Origin: a bacterium | Lineage (GTDB): Bacteria > Cyanobacteriota > Vampirovibrionia > Gastranaerophilales > Gastranaerophilaceae | Direction: 5' to 3' | NCBI GenBank assembly: GCA_017403285.1 | Contig: JAFQOI010000101.1 | Span: forward strand, 45,294-109,293 | Length of the DNA: 64,000 nucleotides | In this document: positions 25,923-35,581 of the stretch, piece after piece | Layout of the letters: every line of letters begins with the position of its first letter | Numbering within the stretch: position 1 is the first letter of the stretch | Position numbers and translations under genes: made by a program | The notes under the pieces: model-generated | The model's database searches: none | Seen by the model: only the letters and a program-made list of their open reading frames with translations | Told to the model about the DNA's origin: nothing

Positions 25923-27074
25923 ATGAGAAAGAAAGTTGCAATTTTAGGTTCTACAGGTTCAATTGGTACACAAGCACTTGAAGTAATTGATAAAATATCT
26001 GATGAAATGGATGTTATTGCATTATCCGCAGGTAATAATGTTTCTTTAATAAGTGAACAAATTGAAAAATATTCACCTAAAGTTGTTAGTGTTAAAGATG
26101 AAACAGCGGTTCGTTCACTAGAAAAAAAATATCCAAATGTTAACTTCTTTTGTGGGGAAAATGGACTTCTTCATATTGCGGGACTTGATGAAATAGATAT
26201 CTTACTTGTTGCAGTTTCAGGAAAAATTGGATTGAAACCAACAATAAAAGCAATTGAAAATAAAAAAGACATTGCTCTCGCAAATAAGGAAACGCTTGTA
26301 ATGGCAGGTGATATTGTTATGAAACTTGCTAAAGAAAATGGTGTTAAAATTTTACCTGTTGATAGTGAGCATTCTGCTATTTTTCAATGTTTGAGCGAAC
26401 GAAGTGAAGTAAAACATCTTGTTATTACGTCATCTGGCGGTCCTTTTAGAAATTCTACTAAAGAGGAAATGGAAGATGCAGATTTATCTGAAGCGCTCAA
26501 TCATCCTAGATGGAAGATGGGTAAAAAAATAACAGTTGATTCTGCAACGCTCATGAACAAAGGCTTAGAGGTTATTGAAGCACATCACCTTTTTGATATT
26601 GATTATGATGATATAAAAGTTGTTGTACATCCTCAAAGTTATATTCATAGTGCTGTTGAATATAATGATGGAAGTATTATTGCACAGATTGGCAATCCAA
26701 GTATGCACATCCCTATTCAATATGCACTTACATATCCAAAAAGAGTTGAAGGAGTGGAAACAGAAAGTTTTGATTTCGTGAAAGCATCCAAATTTGAGTT
26801 TTTTGAACCAGACTTAGATAAATTCCCTTCTTTGGCATTGGCATTTGAAGCAGGAAAAAAAGGTGGAACATATCCAGTTTGTATGAATGCTGCTAATGAA
26901 GAAGCTGTTTTTGCGTTTTTAGAAGGAAAAATCAAATTTCTTGATATATATAAAATAACGAAAAATATTTTTGATGAATATACTCCAGTACAAAATCCTG
27001 ATATAGATGTTATTATTAATGAAGATGCAAAAGTTAGAGAAGTTACAAAAAAATTAATCGCTGAGAAATTATAA
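25923..27074 (+). CDS. dxr: 1-deoxy-D-xylulose 5-phosphate reductoisomerase
   Basis: Second step of the MEP isoprenoid pathway, converting DXP to MEP with NADPH. The NADPH loop [15 protein letters not shown] is at residue 7, [11 protein letters not shown] near 120, the metal site [12 protein letters not shown] near 145, and the [16 protein letters not shown] segment near 195. Length (383) is standard. It follows manC by 5 nt. Confidence 0.97.
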   Translation: MRKKVAILGSTGSIGTQALEVIDKISDEMDVIALSAGNNVSLISEQIEKYSPKVVSVKDETAVRSLEKKYPNVNFFCGENGLLHIAGLDEIDILLVAVSGKIGLKPTIKAIENKKDIALANKETLVMAGDIVMKLAKENGVKILPVDSEHSAIFQCLSERSEVKHLVITSSGGPFRNSTKEEMEDADLSEALNHPRWKMGKKITVDSATLMNKGLEVIEAHHLFDIDYDDIKVVVHPQSYIHSAVEYNDGSIIAQIGNPSMHIPIQYALTYPKRVEGVETESFDFVKASKFEFFEPDLDKFPSLALAFEAGKKGGTYPVCMNAANEEAVFAFLEGKIKFLDIYKITKNIFDEYTPVQNPDIDVIINEDAKVREVTKKLIAEKL

Positions 27075-27085
27075 AAGGAAAAAAT

Positions 27086-27520
27086 ATGAAAATTTTAGTA
27101 TTAAATGGACCAAATTTAAATATGTTAGGCAAGAGAGAACCTGACAAATATGGTACTGATACATTAGAAGATATTGAATTATTTCTCAGAGATGTGGCGA
27201 AAAAGTTAAAAGTTGAAATAGATTTTTATCAAAATAATGTTGAAGGTGTTTTAGTAAATAAAATTCAACAAGCTAAAAATATTTATGATGGGATTGTTAT
27301 GAATCCAGCAGCATATACCCATACAAGTGTTGCGATTAGAGATGCTATTTTGGCAGTTGAAATTCCAACAGTAGAAATTCATTTGTCAAATATTCACAAA
27401 AGAGAAGAATTTCGTCATACGTCGCTTACTGCACCTGCTTGTGTAGGACAAATAACAGGCTTTGGAAAAACCAGTTATAAACTTGGGTTAATAGCAATTG
27501 TTGATTATTTGAATAAATAG
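27086..27520 (+). CDS. aroQ: 3-dehydroquinate dehydratase, type II
   Basis: Third step of the shikimate pathway. The 144-residue chain has [18 protein letters not shown] at the N terminus with the Arg and Tyr of the active-site lid, [16 protein letters not shown] near 73, and [16 protein letters not shown] near 97. Length fits type II dodecameric enzymes. The 3' end overlaps the convergent downstream gene by 16 nt. Confidence 0.96.
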   Translation: MKILVLNGPNLNMLGKREPDKYGTDTLEDIELFLRDVAKKLKVEIDFYQNNVEGVLVNKIQQAKNIYDGIVMNPAAYTHTSVAIRDAILAVEIPTVEIHLSNIHKREEFRHTSLTAPACVGQITGFGKTSYKLGLIAIVDYLNK

Positions 27521-28338
27521 AAGGGTTTCAATAGAAGGAAAGATTTAACTTTTCTTGCTTGGTTGTCTTTTTCGGAAACTATTTCATATTTATTGTCTTT
27601 GTATGATGTTGAACCACCACCGTCAAAAGCCATTGCTTTTTCCATTCCCCATTTTCGTGCGAGATTTGAAACTTCTTCTAATGTCATTGGTGCTTCGGTT
27701 GTTATTATGAATAAATAAACATTATTTTCTTTTATCCCAATAGCGGTTCTTGCATATTTGTGCAATGAAGAAGCAGATTCGCTGACAATTTTTTCGTCTT
27801 TTACAAGAATGAAAAATTCCTCTTCTAATTTTAATTCAGGGAAAAGCATAGGACCTGATTGAATAGAGTGTTTTATTTCATAGCCTTCAATAACAGCATC
27901 TTTGTGTGCCGCAATATCATATAAAATTTCACCATTTTCATTTTCTAAAACCCTAAATTCACTGCGGTTAAGAATTTTGTCTAAATATGGTCTTAAAACT
28001 TGGTTTTCCATAAGGTTTTCATTTTCTTCTGGATTTGCAACCAGTTCTTTGTCAATTGTTATATATGATATTGTTTTTTGATTTTTTGGGTCAAAAAAGC
28101 CAGCATTTACAGAAAATTTTGCCCCTGTATTTTCATATACAGTTTCATTTGTTTCTAAGTCTTTTACAACGTAAGGAACAAGACAATCATTTGTTTTTGA
28201 GGTCTTTACTTCAACAACATATACACCATCTGAATCCTTTATAACTTTGTAGGAACAGCAACTTACTTTTGCTTCAACAGTGTTTATTGAAAATAATATA
28301 TATGTAAAAATAAGAACGAGTTTAAATAAAAATTTCAT
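27505..28338 (-). CDS. Secreted phosphodiester glycosidase (NAGPA-domain) protein
   Basis: A signal peptide (about residues 1-23, ending V-E-A) is followed by a NAGPA-type domain. N-A-G-F-F-D near 82, [13 protein letters not shown] near 199 and the [10 protein letters not shown] motif near 237 are diagnostic. The family removes GlcNAc or similar sugars linked through phosphodiesters, in animals from lysosomal enzymes and in bacteria from envelope polymers. Its start overlaps the stop of the LptF/G-like permease gene by 1 nt, which suggests work on an exported envelope glycolipid; this link is inferred. Confidence 0.85.
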   Translation of the reverse strand: MKFLFKLVLIFTYILFSINTVEAKVSCCSYKVIKDSDGVYVVEVKTSKTNDCLVPYVVKDLETNETVYENTGAKFSVNAGFFDPKNQKTISYITIDKELVANPEENENLMENQVLRPYLDKILNRSEFRVLENENGEILYDIAAHKDAVIEGYEIKHSIQSGPMLFPELKLEEEFFILVKDEKIVSESASSLHKYARTAIGIKENNVYLFIITTEAPMTLEEVSNLARKWGMEKAMAFDGGGSTSYKDNKYEIVSEKDNQARKVKSFLLLKPFYLFK

Positions 28339-29444
28339 TATAAATCTTTCATTTTTTTAAGCACACAAATGAGAGAAATTGCTGCTACAGGTGCTATCAT
28401 AGATGTTATCCAAGGTGATAAAACCGCCTTTTCTGCAAGCATATCAAAGAATGGAATTGTTATGTAATATGCAAATATTATACAAACGGCAATAAGCATA
28501 CCGATGAATTTTTGTTCTCTGGGTTGTGAAAATCCAAGTAAACAGCCTAATATTGCAAATAATATACACATAAAAGAGTGAACAAATCGTTGAATGTACT
28601 TGTTTAGCATAAATCTATATTCGTCATCCATTTTCTCTTTTTTTAATAGTTTTATATATTCTGATATTTGAGCATTTGTAAGTTCTCTATCTCTATATAC
28701 AGAATATTTCATAAGTTTATATGCATTTACTGCGCTTTCTCCATTAAGAACCGCAATATCTTTTATGCCTTCTATGTTATGAAAAATACCTTCTTTTGAG
28801 ATATTGTATTTTTTCGCAGTATTAATAGTCCAATTTTCGTTTTTGTATTTAATATAATCAGAAACAATGATACTAGATAGTAAACTTGAACCATCTTGAA
28901 CTTCTTCATGAAAATTTAGCACAATAACATCTCTAATATTATTGTCATCAAAATTAGAAACAATCAGAATTTTTTCCATTGCATCATCGTTTTGTCTTTT
29001 TACTGGGAATACGAATTGAGAAGATCTTACATCTCCCTTTATTACTTTTAATTTGCAAGCAGAAATTGGTAATAGTTTTGAACTTACAATGAAAGTTGCT
29101 CCCATTGCAAACACGCTCAAAATAATAACGGATGCAATTATTCTAAAAAATGATACTCCAGACCCTCTAAGCACCGTTATTTCAAAATCCTTACTGAGTT
29201 TATCAAAAGTAAGAATACATCCTAGAAGCATACCAACAGGAAGCGCTATATTAAGAACTTTTGGTAATTCGTAAACTAAAATTTGAACAGCAGTTTCTAT
29301 AGGGATTTGTCCGCTTATTGCTCTTTGTACTGTTTTTAAAAAGATTTCTGGCATTATCCAGACAATCATAAATACGAAAATGCAAGCAAAACACGCAAGA
29401 AAAACTTGTTGGCAAATATATTTATCAATAAGCCTGATTTTCAT
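28338..29444 (-). CDS. LptF/LptG (YjgP/YjgQ) family permease
   Basis: Membrane component of an LPS-export-like ABC transporter. The 368-residue protein begins with IRLIDKYICQQV, then has about six membrane helices (three N-terminal near 13-130, three C-terminal near 265-360) around a periplasmic beta-jellyroll domain, the LptF/G plan. Its gene overlaps lptB by 1 nt, as expected for partners. Only one permease is encoded here; a second may lie elsewhere or the protein may act as a homodimer. Confidence 0.9.
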   Translation of the reverse strand: MKIRLIDKYICQQVFLACFACIFVFMIVWIMPEIFLKTVQRAISGQIPIETAVQILVYELPKVLNIALPVGMLLGCILTFDKLSKDFEITVLRGSGVSFFRIIASVIILSVFAMGATFIVSSKLLPISACKLKVIKGDVRSSQFVFPVKRQNDDAMEKILIVSNFDDNNIRDVIVLNFHEEVQDGSSLLSSIIVSDYIKYKNENWTINTAKKYNISKEGIFHNIEGIKDIAVLNGESAVNAYKLMKYSVYRDRELTNAQISEYIKLLKKEKMDDEYRFMLNKYIQRFVHSFMCILFAILGCLLGFSQPREQKFIGMLIAVCIIFAYYITIPFFDMLAEKAVLSPWITSMIAPVAAISLICVLKKMKDL

Positions 29445-30166
29445 TACAGCGTGAAATCCTTTCCTAGATAGTGCTCTCTAGCAACAACGTTATTTGCAAT
29501 TTCGTCGCGTGAACCTTGGATTTTTATTTTTCCGTCAAAAATCACATACGCTCTATCTGTAATTGATAAAGTTGCTTTAGGATTGTGGTCTGTAATAAGT
29601 ACACCTAAACCTCTTTTTGATAGGATTTTAATATTATCTTTTATTTCTCCGATTGCAATTGGGTCAATCCCTGCAAATGGTTCATCCAGAAGAATAAATT
29701 CAGGACTTGCTGCAAGTGCTCTTGCAATTTCAACTCTTCTTCTTTCTCCACCAGATAGAGATACAGCCATTGTTCCACGAAGTTTTGTAATGCTGAATTC
29801 TTCTAGTAATTCTTCTAATTTTTCTTTTTTTTCTTTTTTATTTAAAGTTTCATTCAATTCAAGAATTAATTTGATATTGTCTTCTACAGAAAGTTTTCTA
29901 AAAATAGATGCTTCTTGAGGTAAGTAACCGATACCATGTTTTGCACGGACATTCATTGTCATATTTGTCAAATCGACGTCATCAACATAAATTTTTCCAG
30001 AATTTGGTTTTACCAATCCAACTACCATATAAAAAGTAGTTGTTTTACCGGCACCATTTGGACCTAAAAGACCAACGACTTCACCTTTGTTGACTTCTAT
30101 AGATATATCGTTTACAACAGTTCTGTCATTGTATATTTTAACGAGATTTTCTGCTCTTATTTTCAT
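29444..30166 (-). CDS. lptB: LPS-export ABC transporter ATPase LptB
   Basis: Cytoplasmic ATPase that powers extraction of a lipid from the inner membrane. The Walker A GPNGAGKTT is near residue 34, the Q-loop YLPQEASIFRKLSVEDN near 78, the signature LSGGERRRVEIARAL near 138 and Walker B FILLDEPFAGIDP near 158, followed by the LITDHN switch. EASIFRKL is specific to LptB. An in-frame TTG at 30184 is possible, but the ATG at 30166 has a GGGGAG ribosome site 8 nt upstream. Confidence 0.95.
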   Translation of the reverse strand: MKIRAENLVKIYNDRTVVNDISIEVNKGEVVGLLGPNGAGKTTTFYMVVGLVKPNSGKIYVDDVDLTNMTMNVRAKHGIGYLPQEASIFRKLSVEDNIKLILELNETLNKKEKKEKLEELLEEFSITKLRGTMAVSLSGGERRRVEIARALAASPEFILLDEPFAGIDPIAIGEIKDNIKILSKRGLGVLITDHNPKATLSITDRAYVIFDGKIKIQGSRDEIANNVVAREHYLGKDFTL

Positions 30167-30202
30167 ATCTTGTACTCCCCGCAAAAATATATTACCAAAA
30201 AA

Positions 30203-30229
30203 GAAATGCCCTTACAACAAGGGCATTTC
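30203..30229 (-). terminator. Terminator of the HEAT-repeat gene
   Basis: Perfect 11-bp stem GAAATGCCCTT / AAGGGCATTTC (30203-30213 with 30219-30229), 5-nt loop, with a U6 tail in the leftward transcript. It separates the HEAT gene from lptB. Confidence 0.85.
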
Positions 30230-30253
30230 AAAAATATTTAAACCAAATTCTGA

Positions 30254-31102
30254 TTAAGCAGAAACTTTCTTTGCTTGACCATCATTAACTGGTTTCCAGT
30301 TCGCAGCCATAATCTTTTTGAAAGATTTTAAAGCTGTGTCTTCAAGTTCGCCTAATTCTTCTGCTTTAACGATAAGTTCTCTTAAAGGAAGTAATGCTCT
30401 TTGATCACGAAGTACGCCCAATGCAGCAGCGGCACCAGCTCTTACTAAATCATTTTCTTTTTCGTTTTTCATAACTTCAATTAAAGAAGGAACTGCTTTT
30501 GTATCGTTAAGCTTGCCTAAAGAAGTTACAGCGTAAATTCTAACATTAACCCACTCATCTTTTAACATTGTGATGATGTAGTCGACTGCTTTTGGGTTTC
30601 CAATTTCACCTAAAGCTCTTGTAGCATCGCATCTGACGTTAACTTTTTCGCTATCTAAAGATTCAATTAATGCGTCTGTAGCAACATCGCCGATTTCGAT
30701 TAATGCATCTGTAGCTGTAATACAAACTTGAGGATTTTCGTCATTTAATGCTTCAACTAAAGGTTCAACAACTTCGCGACCACCTAGTCTTCCAAGAGCA
30801 CGGGCAGCACGAACGCGAACATCAACATTGCGGTCTTCTCTTAGTGATTCAATCAACGGAATTGTTGCTGAAACTTCACCGAGTTCACCTAAAGCTCTTG
30901 CTGCGTATAAACGAACTGAACCATTGCGATCATTTTTCAATACATCAATTAATGGTTCAACTGCATTAGCGTCACCCATTTCTCCGAGAACACGCGCAGC
31001 ATTATATCTTACTTTTTCTGAGTTACTTGTTCTTAAATCACTTAAAAGCTCGCTAAAAGATTTCTTTGCTTGCTTTTTTCTAGAGTTCACACTTATTGTC
31101 AT
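30254..31102 (-). CDS. HEAT-repeat (PBS-lyase-like) protein
   Basis: Residues 30-255 are seven to eight HEAT repeats of about 31 residues, each of the form VR-x2-AA-x-ALGE-x-G-x2-AV-x-PLI-x-L, as in E/F-type phycobilin lyases. Catalysis is unlikely in an organism with no phycobilisome genes in view; protein scaffolding is more plausible. The N terminus is basic and the last 30 residues are an alpha-helical cap. It has its own terminator and a long untranslated upstream region. Confidence 0.85.
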   Translation of the reverse strand: MTISVNSRKKQAKKSFSELLSDLRTSNSEKVRYNAARVLGEMGDANAVEPLIDVLKNDRNGSVRLYAARALGELGEVSATIPLIESLREDRNVDVRVRAARALGRLGGREVVEPLVEALNDENPQVCITATDALIEIGDVATDALIESLDSEKVNVRCDATRALGEIGNPKAVDYIITMLKDEWVNVRIYAVTSLGKLNDTKAVPSLIEVMKNEKENDLVRAGAAAALGVLRDQRALLPLRELIVKAEELGELEDTALKSFKKIMAANWKPVNDGQAKKVSA

Positions 31103-31450
31103 TCTGCCTCCGACAAAAAATTACTTACTTACCATCACTTTTATATAAAAAACTTTGTTCTCAAATAATTGCCGTTTTTGTACTTATTTGTTTACAAAAT
31201 ATTTACATTTGGTTCCTTACTTCTGGATAAAATGTATTTTTGACACTTTATTTTCCGTCAGTTCTATTATATTAGCATATTTTTTTAAAAAGTTAAATAC
31301 TTTTTCGAATATATTTTTTAATTATTCAAGAGTGTTTATTTAAAAATACCGCAAATTCACTATTTAAAAGAAAAAAAATTTAACAAAAATTAACAAAAAA
31401 GGTTTATTTTTGTGTTATGGTTATAGTATATTGGTGGAGTTTTTGCATTT
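31103..31450. other. 348-nt non-coding region between divergent genes
   Basis: No ORF with a good ribosome site, tRNA or stable hairpin is visible. A minus-strand TATAAT (31266-31271) with a weak -35 could start the HEAT gene with a leader of about 150 nt. A plus-strand TTGACA (31240-31245) is 19 nt before TATTAT (31265-31270). The last part has a direct repeat of the TTAACAAAAA type near 31378-31400 and a GGTGGAG ribosome site for the prenyltransferase gene. Confidence 0.5.
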
Positions 31451-32443
31451 ATGAATGCATTTTTTAATAAATTTTCATGCTGGTTGATTGCATTAAGAGT
31501 ATATTCTTTGCCGATATCGATTATGTCTTGGTTTGTACCTTTTTTATATGGACAGTTCGATGGTGGCAATTTCGTATATGGAATAATTGCCTTAATTGGC
31601 GTGGTTCTCGTTCATTTGGGTGCAAATTTGTTTGATGATATTATTGATTACACTCTTACAAAAAGAAGAATTGATAATGGCTTGCAAGATGAGTTTAATT
31701 TTCAGCATGGGAAATGTATATGTTTATTTGATGGTTCTTTATCCCTAAAACAATACTTTATAGCCTGTTTTATTTTATTTTTAACTGCGCTTATAATTGC
31801 ATTATTTTTTGTGTCGCTTTGGGGAGTTAAATTGATTCCAATTATAGTAACGGCCGCTATTTTGTGCCTTTTATATCCCATTTTAGGAAGTTTGGGATTC
31901 GGTGAAATAATTATTGCAATAATTTTTTCTCCTCTTTTATATTCAGGAACTTATTTTGTTATGACGGGGAAATTTTCATCGGCAATATTGTTTTTATCTG
32001 TTCCAACTGGATTGTTATCTGTTGCGGTTTTGCATACACACATGTTGTTAGATTATAAATTTGATTCTAAAAATAGAAAAATTACATTATGCCGATTATC
32101 TGGTTCTCAAAACAATGCATATATATTGCTTTGTTTAATTATATTTAGTACTTATTTAAGTGTAATTTTATTTTCATTATTCGGATATATTAACTATATA
32201 TATATGTTTGTTTTGTTAACCTTACCTACTGCTTATACTCTTTTAAAAGTGATGTATTATCATATAAAAAATCCTGAAATTGAAATAAAACCAAATATTT
32301 TTATGGGAAGTTTAAAAGGGCTTGAAAAAGTTGATGGAAATCAAAGGGGGTTTCTAATGAAGTTTTTTATTGTTAGAAATTTGCTTTCTTTATTTACATT
32401 ATTATTAAGTATATTGATAGTGATTGAAAAATGTATTTTATAG
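31451..32443 (+). CDS. UbiA/MenA-like prenyltransferase
   Basis: Eight to nine hydrophobic helices. The first aspartate-rich motif is N59-L-F-D-D-I-I-D, matching the N-x2-D-x3-D of UbiA enzymes (prenyl diphosphate and Mg binding), and the second is around L-L-D-Y-K-F-D-S-K-N-R-K near 202. MenA (dihydroxynaphthoate polyprenyltransferase) is the nearest type I can name by gestalt, but no menaquinone genes are nearby and the aromatic acceptor is unknown. Length is 330 residues. Confidence 0.8.
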   Translation: MNAFFNKFSCWLIALRVYSLPISIMSWFVPFLYGQFDGGNFVYGIIALIGVVLVHLGANLFDDIIDYTLTKRRIDNGLQDEFNFQHGKCICLFDGSLSLKQYFIACFILFLTALIIALFFVSLWGVKLIPIIVTAAILCLLYPILGSLGFGEIIIAIIFSPLLYSGTYFVMTGKFSSAILFLSVPTGLLSVAVLHTHMLLDYKFDSKNRKITLCRLSGSQNNAYILLCLIIFSTYLSVILFSLFGYINYIYMFVLLTLPTAYTLLKVMYYHIKNPEIEIKPNIFMGSLKGLEKVDGNQRGFLMKFFIVRNLLSLFTLLLSILIVIEKCIL

Positions 32444-32643
32444 AACAGATAATAAAAATTTATATGAAATTAAAAAAGAAACCAGATTCTTCTGTTGTGC
32501 TTCCAGACGATAATGACGAGCAACTAGAAGACATTGTTACTTGTAATCATAATTTTATGCCAATAGACTCGACAGGAAATATATTAGCGTGTTCTAAATG
32601 TGGTTATGTTATAAAAAAAGAAAGATTAAAAAAGAAGCCTTAG
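32431..32643 (+). CDS. Small zinc-ribbon-like protein
   Basis: 70 residues. C-N-H near residue 38 and C-S-K-C-G-Y-V-I-K near 54 form a zinc-ribbon knuckle pattern; the tail is Lys-rich. It overlaps the prenyltransferase gene by 13 nt at its first ATG; an in-frame ATG at 32464 would give 59 residues. Neither has a clear ribosome site, so coupling to the upstream gene is likely. Function unknown. Confidence 0.6.
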   Translation: MYFIEQIIKIYMKLKKKPDSSVVLPDDNDEQLEDIVTCNHNFMPIDSTGNILACSKCGYVIKKERLKKKP

Positions 32644-32657
32644 TAGGGGCTTCTTTT
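32630..32657. terminator. Bidirectional terminator containing two stop codons
   Basis: Stem AAAAGAAGCC / GGCTTCTTTT (32630-32639 with 32648-32657), loop 32640-32647. The stops of the zinc-ribbon gene (TAG 32641-32643) and of the opposite gene (32640-32642) both lie in the loop. Confidence 0.8.
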
Positions 32658-33197
32658 AAATAATAAAACGTATTTGTTTTCTCCGTAATAAAAATTTATT
32701 ATTATATATTTTACTTCTACTGTTACATTTACCATTGAGTTAGGTGGTGTAGAACGACCAGAGTCTTTTGCAGTATCGTAAAATTTCTTTTTTATTTTTG
32801 CAGTAAATTTTTGCCATTTTGTTTTTTTGATTTCCGGAGTATTTGCATTATAAAAATTTAATGGAGTTGCTTCTTTTTTTGCCACTGGTATTACAAAGGC
32901 GACTTTTCCATTTTGTTTAAATAAAACATAATCTTTCCCACCGAGTTCTCTTGGTGTTAGAAGATAGTAACCAGGATCTATTTTGTAGTCTTTAAAATAT
33001 AATTCTGCTGATGTTCTGAACAATGGATATGGGGACCAAGCGTATATTATATTATCTTGGTCTTCAAATGGGTCTATATCATTATACAATTTTGATTGAA
33101 AAGGTTCTGCTGCATCATAAAGTGCATCATAATTTTCTGCATAAGCATTTGATATAAATACAAATAAAGCAATAAATGCAATAAGAGTTTTCTTCAT
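32640..33197 (-). CDS. Secreted protein of unknown function
   Basis: A clear signal peptide (residues 1-20, ending N-A-Y-A) is followed by about 165 residues with no cysteines. The middle reads as small beta-strand blocks (PGYYLLTPRELGG, DYVLFKQNGKVAFVIP), then a Lys-rich basic stretch near 125-145 and a C-terminal hydrophobic strand pair. I do not recognise the family. The 3' end overlaps the zinc-ribbon gene by 4 nt within a shared terminator. Confidence 0.75.
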   Translation of the reverse strand: MKKTLIAFIALFVFISNAYAENYDALYDAAEPFQSKLYNDIDPFEDQDNIIYAWSPYPLFRTSAELYFKDYKIDPGYYLLTPRELGGKDYVLFKQNGKVAFVIPVAKKEATPLNFYNANTPEIKKTKWQKFTAKIKKKFYDTAKDSGRSTPPNSMVNVTVEVKYIIINFYYGENKYVLLFKRSPY

Positions 33198-33290
33198 AAT
33201 TAATATATTAATACATTTTAGACTTTAATCAAGGTTTAAAAATAAGAAAAATTAACTTTTATTTTTGATTTATGGGGGACAATAGTAAAA

Positions 33291-33319
33291 TTTTGTTCTG
33301 ATAATCTTTATGCTAAAAT
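33291..33319 (+). promoter_or_regulatory. Promoter of lysA
   Basis: TTTTGT (33291-33296) and TAAAAT (33314-33319) are 17 nt apart with an extended TGC before the -10. The expected transcript starts about 19 nt before the chosen lysA ATG. The out-of-frame-looking ATG at 33318 lies in the -10 itself. Confidence 0.55.
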
Positions 33320-33344
33320 GAAAGTGATTATAAAAGGAGAGATT

Positions 33345-34670
33345 ATGAAGACTGCTAACCAAAACATAAAACCAATAACAACATGCATTAATGCGGAAGG
33401 AAATATAGAAATAGGCGGATGTGACTTAACTGAATTAGCTAATGAATATGGAACACCGCTCTATGTTTTCGACGAAGCAACAATTCGTTCTATGACCAAA
33501 AGTTATAAGGATGCATTTAAATCTTATCCAAAGATGAAGATGATGTTTGCTTCGAAAGCTTTTATGACAAAGGCAATATGCAAAATAATGCAACAAGAAG
33601 ATTTTGGTCTTGATTTATGTTCTGGTGGTGAAATATACACTGCTAAATCAGCAGGCTTTGATATGTCTAGAACATTATTTAATGGTAATAATAAAACTTA
33701 TGAAGAACTAAACATGGCATTGGAATATGGTGTTGGTACAATTTCAGTTGACAATTTCTTTGAATTGGCATTATTGAATAATCTTGCTGAAGCGCAGAAT
33801 AAAAATATAAGAGTTTTACTTAGAATTACTCCCGGAATTGAATGTCATACACACGAATATATTCAAACAGGTCATTTGGATAGTAAATTTGGTTTTGACC
33901 TTGCCCAAGTTGATGAAGCAATAGAATTAATTAAGGATGAATATAAAAACTTGAATTTAATCGGACTTCACGCTCATATTGGGTCTCAAATATTTGAGAA
34001 AAAAGTTTATTATGATGAAGTTGGGGTAATATTTGGCGAAATAAAGAGAATAAAAGAAAAACACAATATATTCTTAAGTGAAATAAATTTGGGTGGTGGA
34101 CTTGGAATAAAATACACTGAAAAAGATGCCCCAATTTCAGTTTATGAAATTGCAGAAACAATTATTAATTCTATTGAGGAACATTCTGCAAAATATGAAA
34201 TTGAAGCACCTTTTGTATTTATTGAGCCTGGAAGAAGCATTGTCGGCACTAGTGGTGTAACGCTTTATACAGCAGGGAGTTCAAAACAAGTTCCAAATGG
34301 AAGAAAATACCAATCTGTAGATGGTGGTATGTCTGATAATGTCAGACCATCAATGTATCAAGCAGAATATACTGTAGAAATTGCAAACAAACCAAATGAA
34401 AAAGCGGATGCGAAAGTAACTATTTCTGGTAAACATTGTGAATCTGGTGATATCTTGGCAAAAGATATTATGCTTCCAGAAATAGAAGAAGGTGATATTG
34501 TTTGTTTTTATAATACAGGGGCTTATGGATACTCAATGTCAAGTAACTATAACCGCGCTTTAAAAGCCGCTGCGGTACTTGTAAATAATGGAAAATCTGA
34601 TATCATAGTAAGTAGACAAACTTATGATGAATTATGTGGGTCGGATGTTATTCCTGATAGGCTGAATTAG
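33345..34670 (+). CDS. lysA: Diaminopimelate decarboxylase
   Basis: Makes lysine from meso-diaminopimelate with PLP. The PLP lysine is in F-A-S-K-A-F near residue 67, H-A-H-I-G-S-Q near 212, the PLP phosphate loop GGGLG near 255, CESGDILAKD near 364 (substrate cysteine) and Y-N-T-G-A-Y-G-Y near 393. The ATG at 33345 has an AAGGAGA ribosome site; an in-frame ATG at 33318 lies in the promoter and is rejected. It is 7 nt before cdaA, as in many cyanobacteria. Confidence 0.95.
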   Translation: MKTANQNIKPITTCINAEGNIEIGGCDLTELANEYGTPLYVFDEATIRSMTKSYKDAFKSYPKMKMMFASKAFMTKAICKIMQQEDFGLDLCSGGEIYTAKSAGFDMSRTLFNGNNKTYEELNMALEYGVGTISVDNFFELALLNNLAEAQNKNIRVLLRITPGIECHTHEYIQTGHLDSKFGFDLAQVDEAIELIKDEYKNLNLIGLHAHIGSQIFEKKVYYDEVGVIFGEIKRIKEKHNIFLSEINLGGGLGIKYTEKDAPISVYEIAETIINSIEEHSAKYEIEAPFVFIEPGRSIVGTSGVTLYTAGSSKQVPNGRKYQSVDGGMSDNVRPSMYQAEYTVEIANKPNEKADAKVTISGKHCESGDILAKDIMLPEIEEGDIVCFYNTGAYGYSMSSNYNRALKAAAVLVNNGKSDIIVSRQTYDELCGSDVIPDRLN

Positions 34671-34677
34671 GTAGTGA

Positions 34678-35577
34678 ATGTTTAACAAAATTATTGAAAT
34701 GTATAAAAATCTTTTTGCAGGCAGTGAATTGGTTCATACTCCTGCAACCTTTACGTTTAAAGATTTTGCACAAATTTTTGTTATCATTTTAATTGTCGTA
34801 TATTTTTATATGCGTTTTATCAAAAATACTCAGGCTGAAAAAATAGTAAGAGGGATTCTTTTATTCGTAATAACATTGTGGATTTTCAGTGTTATTCTTA
34901 TTGCTTTAGAATTTCAAATTTTAGGTCAAATCGCTCAGTATTTGTTAACTGGTCTTATTTTGTCTATGGTTATTGTGTTCCAGCCAGAATTAAGAAGAAT
35001 GCTTGTTTTATTGGGACAAACAAAGTTTGTTGCAACAAATTTCTTCAATTTTAAAAATACTGTTTCTGAAAAGAAAACGAACGTAGTGAATGAAATAACT
35101 GAGGCAGTCAAATATTGTAGCCGTGTTAAAAGGGGTGCTTTAATTGTAGTCCAAAAGACTCAGGATACTACATTTTATAATGAAGTTGGAATACCTATTA
35201 ATGCTGACCTTTCTGCGGAATTAATTTTGACCATATTTTTCCCTAATACACCTTTGCATGATGGTGCAATGGTTGTTTGTAATGATAAAGTACTTGCTGC
35301 TGGGGTATTGTTACCTCTTACAGAAGATCCAAAATTGAGTTGGAGATATGGAACAAGACACAGAGCTGCTATTGGAGCAAGTGAAATTTCTGATTCTGCT
35401 TGCATAGTTGTTTCTGAAGAAACAGGTGATATATCTATTGCGATAGATGGAATTCTTAGAAAATATGATGACATCACCATTTTTAAAGATGATTTAGAAA
35501 AAATAATGTATAATGAAGCACAAGATAAAATAGATAAGGCATTTATGCAAAATCTATTTAAGTTAAGAAAGAAATAA
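34678..35577 (+). CDS. cdaA: Diadenylate cyclase CdaA
   Basis: Makes cyclic di-AMP, which controls potassium and osmotic balance. Three membrane helices (about 30-48, 56-78, 84-105) are followed by the DAC domain. The catalytic D195-G-A197 motif is in PLHDGAMV and the R227-H-R229 motif in GTRHRAA. Length is 299. It follows lysA by 7 nt and precedes the aldolase gene by 4 nt. No CdaR or GlmM gene, its usual partners in Gram-positives, is next to it. Confidence 0.96.
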   Translation: MFNKIIEMYKNLFAGSELVHTPATFTFKDFAQIFVIILIVVYFYMRFIKNTQAEKIVRGILLFVITLWIFSVILIALEFQILGQIAQYLLTGLILSMVIVFQPELRRMLVLLGQTKFVATNFFNFKNTVSEKKTNVVNEITEAVKYCSRVKRGALIVVQKTQDTTFYNEVGIPINADLSAELILTIFFPNTPLHDGAMVVCNDKVLAAGVLLPLTEDPKLSWRYGTRHRAAIGASEISDSACIVVSEETGDISIAIDGILRKYDDITIFKDDLEKIMYNEAQDKIDKAFMQNLFKLRKK

Positions 35578-35581
35578 TAAA

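Noticed and set aside
31240..31270. Plus-strand TTGACA and TATTAT pair in the non-coding region
   Set aside because: The 19-nt spacing is long and the next rightward gene begins 180 nt later; I keep it as a note only.
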